NCBI GenBank assembly: GCA_002339345.1
Contig: DDKM01000032.1
Span: 78,559 to 142,558, forward strand
DNA length: 64,000 bases
Direction: 5' to 3'
Source of the DNA: Firmicutes bacterium UBA2598
Lineage (GTDB): Bacteria; Bacillota; PH28-bin88
In this document: one piece after another, positions 33,750-41,549 of the stretch
How positions within the stretch are numbered: the stretch's first letter is position 1
How the letters are laid out: every line of letters starts with the position of its first letter
Position numbers and translations under genes: made by a program
Notes under the pieces: model-generated
What the model was told of the DNA's origin: nothing
The model's database searches: none
Seen by the model: only the letters and a program-made list of their open reading frames with translations

Positions 33750-34424
33750 CTAGTGCCAAAAATAACGGTTAACCGGTCTGCCCACCGACCCATACTGGAC
33801 CTCCAACCGGATTTGGTTAGTTTTTTCTAGATAATCAAGGTAGCGCCGGGCAGTTACCCGCGACAGCCCCACCCCTTCAGCCACCTCTTCGGCGGAAAAA
33901 CCCCGCTGTTTATCTTTCGAGAGAAAAAGCAGCACCTGTTTCATGGTTACCTCCGTCAGACCCTTGGGCAGGATACTGATCCCCCTCATCTTGGCAGGTC
34001 CGATAGCATCAATATCCTCCTGTTCCAGGGATGCTTTGCCCCGGAATTTGTCCCGCAGGCTACGGTAATTTTCCAGGGCGTTTTTGATCCTTTCAAACCG
34101 AAATGGTTTCACAACATAGTCCACCGCCCCATAGCGGAAAGCTTCCCTAATACTATCCACATCCCGGGCCGCCGTAACTACAATTACGTCAGCCGGCAGG
34201 TGGCGGCGGCGAATTTCCTGTAGAGTGGCCAGACCATCCAAATCCGGCAAGAAAACATCCAACACCACCAGGTCAGGGACCAAATCCTCCACCATCTTCA
34301 GGGCAGCAAAGCCGGTTTCCGCCCTGCCCACAATGGTAAAGCCTCCAACATCCTCAATATATTGACAATTGACATCCATTACCATGGGATCATCTTCCAC
34401 TACCACAGTCCTAATGGACTGCAT
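33750..34424 (-). CDS. CitB/DcuR-family response regulator
   Basis: 224 residues. The N-terminal receiver has E10/D11/D12 and phospho-acceptor D56 in LVVLDVFLPD, with the lysine in YVVKPFRFER. The C-terminal winged-helix of the CitT/DcuR type contains EEVAEGVGLSRVTARRYLDYLE. Members of this family control di- and tricarboxylate uptake. The ATG at 34424 follows GGAGGAGG and overlaps the kinase stop by 14 bases, so the pair is coupled. Confidence 0.94.
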   Translation of the reverse strand: MQSIRTVVVEDDPMVMDVNCQYIEDVGGFTIVGRAETGFAALKMVEDLVPDLVVLDVFLPDLDGLATLQEIRRRHLPADVIVVTAARDVDSIREAFRYGAVDYVVKPFRFERIKNALENYRSLRDKFRGKASLEQEDIDAIGPAKMRGISILPKGLTEVTMKQVLLFLSKDKQRGFSAEEVAEGVGLSRVTARRYLDYLEKTNQIRLEVQYGSVGRPVNRYFWH

Positions 34425-36027
34425 CTGTCTCACCTCCTCCAAACTGTACCGGTAGAACAATTTCCACTGTGGTACCGTCTTGCCCGGTTTGCAGGGTAAT
34501 GGTCCCCCCGGCCATTTCCACATACTCCCGGACCAGCGACATGCCAAAACCCCGGCCACTCCCCTTGGTGGAAAAACCCCGCTGAAAAACCCTATGCCGA
34601 ATTTCCGGTAAAATACCCCTCCCGGAATCCGCCACCATGATCCTGATGCTGGTGCCATCCTGCATAATCGCACAACGAATTTTCCGCCGGTCTGCCGGTA
34701 GCCCCTGCACCTCCTCCATGGCGTTCTCCAACAAATTCCCCAAAATGAGCACCATGGCGTTGCTGTCCAAGTTGCTGGGCAAGGTGGTCAGCCTGCTGTT
34801 CCGGTCAATTTCCATCTCGATATGCAATTCCTTAGCCCTGCTATATTTCCCCAGGAGGATCCCCGCCACGCTGTAGTCTTTGATCCGCCCGGATAAAAAC
34901 CTGGTCAATTCTTCCTGTTCCTCAGTCACCTCAAATATATAGTCCAGGGCCTGGTCATACCTCTTTAGCTGGATCAATCCCGCAATGGTGTGCATTTTGT
35001 TCATATGCTCGTGGCTTTGCACCCTTAAGGCCTCAATGAATTTTTTTACCCCCGTCAACTCCTCCGCCAGCTTGGACATGTCCGTTTTATCACGGAAGAT
35101 AGCCACCGCACCCACTATCTCCTTGCCCACCATGATGGGAAAGCGATTGACCAGTACCGCCGTCCGGTTCAGAATCCGCTCCCGGTCGTATTCGGCGGTA
35201 CCGGTAGTAGCGGTGTGGGGCAGCCTGGTATCCGGGTCCACCGTATGAATGGGACGCCCGATGACATCATCCCCCACCTCCAGGATCCGTTTGGCCACAT
35301 CATTGACAATGGTAATGCGATGTTCCCGGTCGATGGCAATAATGCCCTCCCCGATGGATTGAAAAACCGCCGCTCGCTCCTCCAGCATGCGGGCAATCTC
35401 TTCCGGCTCCATGTTGAACATGGTCCGCTTGATGTTCCTGGCCAAAAAGACCGATCCCAGTAAACCCACCACCAGACCGGCCAGCAGGGAAAGATAGAGC
35501 TGCATACGCACATCAAAAACCATGCGGTAATAGGTGGGGGTAAGGATGCCCACCACCACAACACCCACCTGCTTTGTTCCCTCATTGGTCTTGATGGGGA
35601 CAAAGGCCCGTACCGATGGGCCCAACACCCCTTCCGCCCGGGAGATGTATTCATGGTTAGCCAGTGCCCGGTATTCATCCCCACCCTCAAAGACTTGTCC
35701 GATGTATTGTTGCACCGGATGGGAGTAGCGAATCCTTTGCATATCGAAAATCACAATATATTCCACATTAGTAGCCAGCCTAATCCGTTCGGCGATGGGC
35801 TGAATAACCTCCGCCCCACCGGGTTTTCCCACCGCATTTTGAATCTCTTCCATTTGGGCCAGGGTCCGGGCAATGGCCATGGCCCTGGCCCCTATTTCCG
35901 CCTCGGTATCCCGGACAAAGCTCTCCACCAAAAAGGTGCCGCCGATGAGTACGGCGATGAACACTAGGCCAAAGGACAGGAGGGTGATCTTAGTCTGAAT
36001 CCGCATCGGTTTTGCTCGCCTGGCCAA
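34411..36027 (-). CDS. CitA/DcuS-family sensor histidine kinase
   Basis: About 538 residues. A first membrane segment (about 14-36) and a second (about 177-200) flank a periplasmic sensor domain of the CitA/DcuS PAS type. A cytoplasmic PAS domain follows (ERAAVFQSIGEGIIAIDREHRI). The dimerisation histidine is in RVQSHEHMNKMHTIAGL, and the ATPase motifs NLLENAMEEV, DSGRGILPE and GRGFGMSLVREYVE are intact. It likely senses a carboxylate, perhaps via the DctP protein encoded downstream. A TTG at 36027 follows GAGGGGG; an ATG at 36057 is an alternative. Confidence 0.92.
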   Translation of the reverse strand: MARRAKPMRIQTKITLLSFGLVFIAVLIGGTFLVESFVRDTEAEIGARAMAIARTLAQMEEIQNAVGKPGGAEVIQPIAERIRLATNVEYIVIFDMQRIRYSHPVQQYIGQVFEGGDEYRALANHEYISRAEGVLGPSVRAFVPIKTNEGTKQVGVVVVGILTPTYYRMVFDVRMQLYLSLLAGLVVGLLGSVFLARNIKRTMFNMEPEEIARMLEERAAVFQSIGEGIIAIDREHRITIVNDVAKRILEVGDDVIGRPIHTVDPDTRLPHTATTGTAEYDRERILNRTAVLVNRFPIMVGKEIVGAVAIFRDKTDMSKLAEELTGVKKFIEALRVQSHEHMNKMHTIAGLIQLKRYDQALDYIFEVTEEQEELTRFLSGRIKDYSVAGILLGKYSRAKELHIEMEIDRNSRLTTLPSNLDSNAMVLILGNLLENAMEEVQGLPADRRKIRCAIMQDGTSIRIMVADSGRGILPEIRHRVFQRGFSTKGSGRGFGMSLVREYVEMAGGTITLQTGQDGTTVEIVLPVQFGGGETDAVH

Positions 36028-36191
36028 ACAGACCCCCTCTTCCCTGCTGAAATCCATTGGGTGCCGTTTACATAAATATTCGACAGCCCGTAAGGGTTTC
36101 CTTTTAGAAGAGCTTGACAGGCATTAGTGGAAAGGGCAAGACAAGAATAGTTACTGATGACAACCGACCTGCCTTATATCTGTACCATCAA

Positions 36192-36217
36192 ACAAAAAAA
36201 CCTCCCCCTGTGGGAGG
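36192..36217 (-). terminator. Terminator of the small zinc-ribbon gene group
   Basis: On the minus strand CCTCCC (36217-36212) pairs with GGGAGG (36206-36201), followed by TTTTTTTGT. It ends the minus-strand run of small genes upstream of the two-component system. Confidence 0.82.
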
Positions 36218-36223
36218 CTTACA

Positions 36224-36388
36224 TCACGGGTTTAATATGAAGCCTGACAGATTTTGCTGCGGCACCCCCTCATCCATGACCTGGTGGAAATGGATTTCGG
36301 CCAGGGAAAACTGGAAGGTGGCCCCATCCGGCCGGTATATCCATCCGGTAGCGGAAGATAACCGGCTTTTCTTACAGCAGATCCACAA
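36224..36388 (-). CDS. Possible small protein (54 aa), low support
   Basis: An open frame starting at a TTG without a clear ribosome site. The product begins LWICCKKSRLSSATGWIYR and continues QFSLAEIHFHQVMDEGVPQ to a stop just before the terminator. Third codon positions are GC-rich like neighbouring genes and the peptide looks protein-like. The frame differs from that of the preceding zinc-ribbon gene. It may be a real third member of the group or the end of a frameshifted gene. Confidence 0.4.
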   Translation of the reverse strand: MWICCKKSRLSSATGWIYRPDGATFQFSLAEIHFHQVMDEGVPQQNLSGFILNP

Positions 36389-36410
36389 GAAAAAGTAAGA
36401 TCAGAGCAGA

Positions 36411-36683
36411 TCATGGTTCCACCAGGGCGACCTCCACCCGCTGATCCCGCCCACACATGGGACAAGCCAACAAATGCTGGCAAAGCCCGTCCCGGTGCGT
36501 CTGGGCAGGTCTCAGGCCGGTTTCCCCCACCGGTGCCGGCAACAGATCCGCCTCGTCATAGGGGCTATAGGGGCCGAAAAATCCGCTGACCGGACCCCGG
36601 TCCGTCATCATTCCACCGCATACCGGGCAGGCCACGGTAATGCCGGCTAGCCCATTGCAGGCAGGGCACACCCGTTCCCCCAC
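36411..36683 (-). CDS. Small Cys-rich (zinc-ribbon) protein, 90 aa
   Basis: 90 residues with three CxxC pairs: VCPACNG (residue 6 on), ACPVCGG (about 19) and ACPMCGRDQ (about 74). The middle is Pro/Gly-rich and likely flexible. The GTG start at 36683 is 2 bases after the previous stop, so it is coupled to the zinc-ribbon gene before it. The function is unknown. The pairs suggest zinc binding rather than an FeS cluster. Confidence 0.65.
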   Translation of the reverse strand: MGERVCPACNGLAGITVACPVCGGMMTDRGPVSGFFGPYSPYDEADLLPAPVGETGLRPAQTHRDGLCQHLLACPMCGRDQRVEVALVEP

Positions 36684-36685
36684 CG

Positions 36686-36835
36686 TTAAAAACCTTCATC
36701 CGAAGCATCCACAACCCGACAACTGTCAACAGTACAGTACTGACCACAACCGGGACAGATGCCGCTGCTTTCTTCCACTGCAAACATCCGGCCGCAGTTA
36801 CGACACTTGAAACTCTGTTTGGCATTATCCGCCAT
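36686..36835 (-). CDS. Small zinc-ribbon protein (49 aa)
   Basis: 49 residues. KCRNCGRMF and GICPGCGQYC form a four-cysteine zinc-ribbon; a further CTVDSC follows. It is too short for length-limited gene finding, but the frame, its ATG and the coupled downstream gene support it. No strong ribosome site was seen. It is the first gene of a group of small Cys-rich proteins ending at the terminator at 36192. Confidence 0.7.
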   Translation of the reverse strand: MADNAKQSFKCRNCGRMFAVEESSGICPGCGQYCTVDSCRVVDASDEGF

Positions 36836-36941
36836 AGATCTAGTCAATTGAAACCGCCCCCAATGGATTTTTCCCTCTTTATCCTACCTCCGGCCAAGCC
36901 AGCCTATTCCCAGCACTACTTCCCCGGCCCACCCAAAATAT

Positions 36942-36966
36942 AAACCCCGGCAGGCCGGGGTTTTAG
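36942..36966. terminator. Bidirectional-looking terminator
   Basis: AAACCCCGG (36942-36950) and CCGGGGTTT (36955-36963) pair perfectly around CAGG. A T-run follows on the plus strand and a looser TTTATATTTT on the minus strand. On the minus strand it would end the small membrane-peptide gene at 36988-37134. Confidence 0.75.
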
Positions 36967-36987
36967 AGCAATGGCGGTTGGCAAGTT

Positions 36988-37134
36988 CTAGTACCGGAAG
37001 TCAAACAAGAACAGGACCAGCAGGAAAATCAACAGGATCCGGCTACCGCCAAATATCCCGCCAAATCCGGGGCCGTAACCGGGACCGCAACCAGGTCCAT
37101 AACCGGGCCCAAAACCTTGTACTTCAGGCATCAT
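36988..37134 (-). CDS. Small Gly-rich membrane peptide, YjcZ-like (48 aa)
   Basis: 48 residues. After MMPEVQ come Gly-Pro-Gly repeats (GFGPGYGPGCGPGYGPGFGG), then a single hydrophobic helix ILLIFLLVLFLF and the end DFRY. This matches the pattern of YjcZ/YjcM-type small sporulation peptides (Gly/Tyr-rich head, C-terminal membrane helix). AAAGGAG precedes the first ATG, and a terminator follows the stop. It is probably expressed in sporulation, which is inference from the family. Confidence 0.75.
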   Translation of the reverse strand: MMPEVQGFGPGYGPGCGPGYGPGFGGIFGGSRILLIFLLVLFLFDFRY

Positions 37135-37230
37135 TTTTTCTCCTTTCCATAAAAAGTTTCCCGCACTATCACGATATGGAAAAGAGCCGGTTATGTTACT
37201 GAACGGCCAGCCCCTTTGAAATTTTAATTC

Positions 37231-37896
37231 TTACAGCAATATCCGCCGGCCGCAAAAGCGGAGCCCGTTAAAAACCTGAACCGCCTTTTCCGGCACCCGG
37301 CAGCCTATCCTGGCCACCAGCATATTAGCTGGGTGATCACAAATTTCCGGGTCATCGGTATCCACAGGATTCATGCCTACCCGTTCAAAAAACCGCTGCA
37401 TCATCTTGCGATAGCCCCAGACGGACATCCCGGTGCCCTTCAAATCCCAGTGCCAGCAATACTCACAACCGATAATAATGTAGTCCTCCACCCAGTCCCC
37501 AAAGGCCACCTCCAGTAACGCGGAGCCGGTGCCACACCGGCGCCAGCCAAGGCTGACCTCAATGGCTCCCAGTTCCAAGATCTCCGGCCTTCCGGACTTC
37601 CCCCACCGTTCAAAGGGTTCCGGGTAGTGAAAGGTAATATACGCTACGATCCGCCCACCGTTGCGGGCCACAAACACCCGGCCGTCGGCGGAGTCGGCGA
37701 TTTCCCGCAAAGCCTGTTTTTGTTTGGCAGGCGGACGAAAGATATGTAAACCTTCATCCATTTCCAAGCGATCCAGTTCGGCAGGTGTAACCGGACCCCA
37801 TACCATCAGGGGACCTTGTTCGGTAACCAATACCTTGGCCCTGCCACAGGTAACCAGGGGGTATTCGGTTTTTTCCGCCATCCGGCTGGTCAACAT
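37231..37896 (-). CDS. acuA: AcuA-type protein acetyltransferase
   Basis: A GNAT-fold acetyltransferase of about 221 residues. The N-acetyltransferase core includes RVFVARNGGRIVAYITFHYP and the acetyl-CoA loop WRRCGTGSALLEVAF (QxxGxG-like). In Bacillus, AcuA acetylates and inactivates acetyl-CoA synthetase, and AcuC reverses it. It sits downstream of acuB-acuC on the same strand, 110 bases after acuC. The ATG at 37896 follows GGAGG. An acsA gene is not in the window. Confidence 0.9.
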   Translation of the reverse strand: MLTSRMAEKTEYPLVTCGRAKVLVTEQGPLMVWGPVTPAELDRLEMDEGLHIFRPPAKQKQALREIADSADGRVFVARNGGRIVAYITFHYPEPFERWGKSGRPEILELGAIEVSLGWRRCGTGSALLEVAFGDWVEDYIIIGCEYCWHWDLKGTGMSVWGYRKMMQRFFERVGMNPVDTDDPEICDHPANMLVARIGCRVPEKAVQVFNGLRFCGRRILL

Positions 37897-38006
37897 AACC
37901 ATGCCCTCCACTAATCGGTATTCCCTATTCCATTATAGAGGGCAGGCTGATCTTGTGCAATAGTTCACAAAGAAGATTAAATCTTAACACTTTTTCAACT
38001 TTTGTG

Positions 38007-39194
38007 TTAATAGCCCCAAAGACCACCTCTCGCTGCCGGAAAAACGGTATACATCAGCAGGTGGTTCTGGCAGAGCCGGTTCAAAGTGGCCGTGTTTTTG
38101 TCCGAAATCTCCGCCCGGCGGGGAATGGGGGGATCCTCCTCGATGTTCCCTGTAAAGACTAAGGGTAATTTCTCCGGACTTCTGGACTGCCAGCGATTCA
38201 GCCACCGCTGTGGGATGGAAGAAGGAAGCTGCCTGTCTGCCATTTCCGCCCACAGCATCGCCCATGCCACGGGCACTACCCGCCAGATGTCATACCCACC
38301 GCCGCCCAATGCCACCCACCTGCCACCGGCAAACTGGTGAGCCAGGCGGTGCACCAACCTCGGTATCTCACGGTAGGATCGCCCGGTGAGGGCCAGGTGG
38401 GTCAGGGGATCCAGGCGGTGGCCGTCACAGCCATGCTGGCTGATAATGAGGTCTGGCCGGAAAGCCCGCAATACCTGCGGCAAAACGGCATCCATCACCT
38501 CCAGAAGGGAATCATCCTCGGTAAAGGGTTCCAGGGGAAAGTTCAGGCAATAGCCCAGCCCGTCCCCCTTGCCCATTTCCCCAACACTGCCGGTACCGGG
38601 AAAAAGATAACGGCCATCCTCATGGAAGGAAATGGTCAGCACATCGGGGTCATCGTAAAAAATGGCCTGCACCCCGTCCCCGTGATGGGCATCGGTATCG
38701 ATATAGGCCACCCGGATTCCATAGCGACGCTGGAGCCAGGCGATGGCCACCGCCGCATCATTATAAATGCAAAAACCGGAAGCCCGGCCACGATGGGCAT
38801 GGTGCAACCCTCCAGCCATATTCAGGGCATGTTCCGCCTTGCCCTCCATTACCAATTCCGCCGCCACAAGGGTGGCCCCAGTAATGAGGGCGGCGGCTTC
38901 ATGCATATGGGGAAAAACCGGGTTATCATCGGTACCCAGACCATACCGCTCCAAACCAGGAACCGGTTCCACACCCGCACCGGCTTGCTGGACAGCCCTT
39001 AGATAATCCTCACTATGTACGGCTAGCAGTTCCGCCATGGTGGCCGGCCTGGGATGCACCATCTGGTGCTTTTCCAGCAGGCCCGCATCCTGCAACAGTT
39101 CCAGCCACAACTGCAGGCGCAAGGGGTTGAAGGGATGTTCCGGACCAAAGCGGTAATTAAAAAAATCCTCCGTAAAAACACACAAGCTGTTCAT
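38007..39194 (-). CDS. acuC: AcuC, class I HDAC-like protein deacetylase
   Basis: A 395-residue arginase/deacetylase-fold enzyme, full length. The zinc and charge-relay motifs are intact: GLHHAHRGRASGFCIYND, YIDTDAHHGDGVQ, ISFHEDG and ISQHGCDGH. It removes acetyl groups from lysines of targets such as acetyl-CoA synthetase. The ATG at 39194 follows GGAGGAGG and overlaps the acuB stop as ATGA, so translation is coupled. Confidence 0.94.
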   Translation of the reverse strand: MNSLCVFTEDFFNYRFGPEHPFNPLRLQLWLELLQDAGLLEKHQMVHPRPATMAELLAVHSEDYLRAVQQAGAGVEPVPGLERYGLGTDDNPVFPHMHEAAALITGATLVAAELVMEGKAEHALNMAGGLHHAHRGRASGFCIYNDAAVAIAWLQRRYGIRVAYIDTDAHHGDGVQAIFYDDPDVLTISFHEDGRYLFPGTGSVGEMGKGDGLGYCLNFPLEPFTEDDSLLEVMDAVLPQVLRAFRPDLIISQHGCDGHRLDPLTHLALTGRSYREIPRLVHRLAHQFAGGRWVALGGGGYDIWRVVPVAWAMLWAEMADRQLPSSIPQRWLNRWQSRSPEKLPLVFTGNIEEDPPIPRRAEISDKNTATLNRLCQNHLLMYTVFPAARGGLWGY

Positions 39195-39832
39195 AGGCCC
39201 TCCTCCGGCAGCACCGGCCACAACACCTGGTAACCGGCAGCGGCAATATCCCGGGCCACTCCCAAAGGATGGATGGTCTGTACCCGGATGACCAGCACCC
39301 GCCTGTCCTCCTCCCTGGCCGGAGCGATCAGCACACCCAGGATATTAACTCCCCGCGCCCGAATGATTCCAGCTACATCCGCCAGGGTTCCCGGCCGGTG
39401 GGGAATGGCCACCCGGAGGGTTGAACCTGGTTCAGTGCCCCCCATCATTTCCACCAGGGTATGCAGCAAATCACGCTCGGTGATCAAACCGACCAGTTTG
39501 CCCTCACTAACCACCGGCAGGCAACCGATGTGATGCTGGTACATCAGTCTGGCCGCTTCGTCCATGGTATCCAGGGGGTGAACAGTGATTACATCTGTCT
39601 TCATAATCCGGCTGACAGGGGTTTTCTCCAGCACGTCGGGATTGGACGGGCAGAGCACCGAAGGGGAAACATCCCGCAAATCCCGGTCGGACACAATCCC
39701 AAGCAGGGTCTCCCCCTCCACAACCGGCAGGTGCCTGATCCGGTTCGCCTTGGCCACCGTCAGGGCAGCCAACACCGTATCGTGCAAGCCAATGGTGATC
39801 AGTTCCCTTTGCATCATTTCCTCCACCAGCAT
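39191..39832 (-). CDS. acuB: AcuB, CBS-ACT domain protein
   Basis: A 213-residue protein of two CBS domains (about 1-60 and 75-130) and a C-terminal ACT domain (TLRVAIPHRPGTLADVAGII). The CBS pair probably binds adenylates, a regulatory link to energy state. It is the first gene of acuB-acuC-acuA. The ATG at 39832 follows GGGGGTG; a TTG two codons upstream is possible. The exact role of AcuB is unknown. Confidence 0.92.
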   Translation of the reverse strand: MLVEEMMQRELITIGLHDTVLAALTVAKANRIRHLPVVEGETLLGIVSDRDLRDVSPSVLCPSNPDVLEKTPVSRIMKTDVITVHPLDTMDEAARLMYQHHIGCLPVVSEGKLVGLITERDLLHTLVEMMGGTEPGSTLRVAIPHRPGTLADVAGIIRARGVNILGVLIAPAREEDRRVLVIRVQTIHPLGVARDIAAAGYQVLWPVLPEEGL

Positions 39833-39943
39833 CCTCAAACACCCCCTACCCCTTTTGGCTTGGCCGTAATCAGCAAATGACAGTATTTATTCTATTCTTG
39901 GCAGTACCACCTATTTCCTGCCGGTACAGCACTGCCATTGCCC

Positions 39944-39967
39944 GGCGGTCTGTTGCAAACAGCCGCC
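39944..39967. promoter_or_regulatory. Hairpin/dyad in the acuB-sirohaem gene divergent region
   Basis: GGCGG-T-CTGTT (39944-39954) pairs with AACAG-CCGCC (39958-39967) around GCA, with one bulged T. It lies between two divergent genes and could be an operator or RNA hairpin. There is no T-run on either side. Confidence 0.4.
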
Positions 39968-40076
39968 ATGCCTCTTTCGGAATAAAAATAATTACTAAAT
40001 AATAAATCCTCAACAGGAGGAACGCCGACTGGTTGTGTCGAATGATGGGGGGGAAAATGCACAGGAGGATTTTTGC

Positions 40077-40790
40077 ATGGGTGATGCTATTTTCCCGCAG
40101 CGTAACGGTTTCCTGGGTGTAGGCCTGGTGGCGCCCTGTGGTGTAATCACCCCCACCCAACTCCTTGGCCTGGGTCAACTGGCGGTGAATCTGGAGGCTA
40201 CCGCATGCAAGATGACCACCCGCCAAACCCTGGTACTGATCATCCCGGAAAACAGGCTGGCAGACCTGCAAAGGGGCATCGCCGAACTGGGGCTGAAAAT
40301 GGGCAGGTTTGGCGAAATTGTGCGCAACGTAAAGGCCTGTGCCGGCGGCCCGGATTTTTGCATGCGGGCCCAGGGCAACGCCTTTGGCCTGGGAGCCCGG
40401 TTGCAGGAAGTGTTCATGGACCAGCCGGTGCCGCGGGACTTCAAGATGTCGGTGGCCGGTTGTTTCCGGGGCTGCACCGACCCATGGTGCGCAGACCTGG
40501 GCGCGGTGGCCACCGGGGAAGACCGCTTCACAGTTTACCTGGGTGGCCGGGGCGGCAGCAGAAAACCCCTCCATGGCCAACGGGTGGCCACGGACCTGAC
40601 CGCCCAGGGAGTGGAAAGACTGGCGGATCACGTATTGCAAAGATACAGGAACCTCGGCTTACCGGGTGAAAGGCTGTGTCACACCATGGCCCGGGTCGGT
40701 CTGGCAGAGCTTCTGCCGCTACCGGAAGCGATGGCCGCCTGGTCCGCACCGGCGGAGGATGACTTTATGGCTTTTATCGGCCAATCATAA
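40077..40790 (+). CDS. Small sulfite/nitrite reductase-type hemoprotein
   Basis: 237 residues with a nitrite/sulfite reductase ferredoxin-like half-domain (LVAPCGVITPTQLLGLGQLA, MTTRQTLVLIIP) followed by a sirohaem-[4Fe-4S] domain. The cluster motif is CAGGPDFC (CX6C, where CX5C is usual) then CFRGC (CX3C). The single-repeat size resembles the low-molecular-weight assimilatory-type sulfite reductases of sulfate reducers and methanogens. The substrate is unproven. The ATG at 40077 follows ACAGGAGG. It is followed closely by a Cys-rich gene. Confidence 0.82.
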   Translation: MGDAIFPQRNGFLGVGLVAPCGVITPTQLLGLGQLAVNLEATACKMTTRQTLVLIIPENRLADLQRGIAELGLKMGRFGEIVRNVKACAGGPDFCMRAQGNAFGLGARLQEVFMDQPVPRDFKMSVAGCFRGCTDPWCADLGAVATGEDRFTVYLGGRGGSRKPLHGQRVATDLTAQGVERLADHVLQRYRNLGLPGERLCHTMARVGLAELLPLPEAMAAWSAPAEDDFMAFIGQS

Positions 40791-40804
40791 AAGGGGGATG
40801 CACG

Positions 40805-41251
40805 GTGAGTGTAACCAGTGTTAATTTCCAGCCCATCCGGGCGGCTGTGGACCAGTGCTGCAAAACCGAGGAGGAATGCGGCAGCTGTGAAAAGGGCAAA
40901 TGCCTGATCGGGTTTGCCCAGATGGCCATCGATTATGCCGTCCAGAAGAGAACCTACCGTATTCCCAAAGGTAACCAGTTGGTGCCGCAAAATGACACCC
41001 GGGTTTACTACCAAAATAACCTGGCCCATGCACTGGCAGAAATCCTGTGCCAGTGCCAGAGCTGCCAGGACAGTCACGATGAGGAGTGTGTGATCAACGT
41101 CACCCGGCTGGCCCTGGAACTGGCTCTGCTGGGCGATAACCTACTTTTTACCGGGTCGGCTTTACAGTACCTCATGGCGGTCAGCCGCACCCACCCGGAA
41201 CACGGTAACCAGATGTTGGAGCTATACAAGCACAAGCGGAACCTGGCATAG
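40805..41251 (+). CDS. Cys-rich protein linked to the sirohaem protein
   Basis: 148 residues, soluble. It has two Cys clusters, CCKTEEECGSCEKGKC (about 18-33) and CQCQSCQDSHDEEC (about 82-95), around a helical core. The GTG start is 14 bases after the sirohaem protein, so they are probably co-transcribed. It was not recognised. The clusters could hold an FeS cluster or zinc, and an electron-donor or assembly role is inference from linkage only. Confidence 0.75.
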   Translation: MSVTSVNFQPIRAAVDQCCKTEEECGSCEKGKCLIGFAQMAIDYAVQKRTYRIPKGNQLVPQNDTRVYYQNNLAHALAEILCQCQSCQDSHDEECVINVTRLALELALLGDNLLFTGSALQYLMAVSRTHPEHGNQMLELYKHKRNLA

Positions 41252-41370
41252 CCACACCCCAGCGGGTAACCACGGGCAGTTCCCCTGTCCTGTAATCAAT
41301 TCAATTGCCGAAATTGCCCAGGTTGCTGTCCATCAATTTTGATGGTCTGACCATAGACGTTCCCCAAGGG

Positions 41371-41404
41371 GGGTTGCCGTAACCAGCAACCCTTTTATTT
41401 TTTC
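41371..41404 (+). terminator. Terminator of the sirohaem gene pair
   Basis: GGGTTGC (41371-41377) and GCAACCC (41386-41392) pair perfectly, followed by TTTTATTTTTTC. It lies 120 bases after the Cys-rich gene. The intervening 41252-41370 shows nothing else recognisable. Confidence 0.85.
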
Positions 41405-41481
41405 TACCCCTTCTGCACGCTTTACCAAACCCCCCTCTTTTCCCCCCTCCGTTTCCCGCCACACCCTTTTCGCCTTTGAGG

Positions 41482-41511
41482 TTGACATGGGGGATTATCC
41501 CTCTCTATAAT
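41482..41511 (+). promoter_or_regulatory. Promoter of the mutagenesis cassette
   Basis: TTGACA (41482-41487) and TATAAT (41506-41511) are separated by 18 bases. Both boxes are perfect. A LexA box begins 7 bases downstream of the -10 box. Confidence 0.85.
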
Positions 41512-41517
41512 TATAAT

Positions 41518-41531
41518 CGAACATTTGTTCG
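41518..41531 (+). promoter_or_regulatory. LexA (SOS) box
   Basis: CGAACATTTGTTCG matches the Gram-positive LexA/DinR operator CGAAC-N4-GTTCG exactly. It covers the expected transcription start, so LexA should repress the ImuB-DUF6504-DnaE cassette until DNA damage. Confidence 0.92.
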
Positions 41532-41549
41532 ATAGGAGATGGCCAATGG

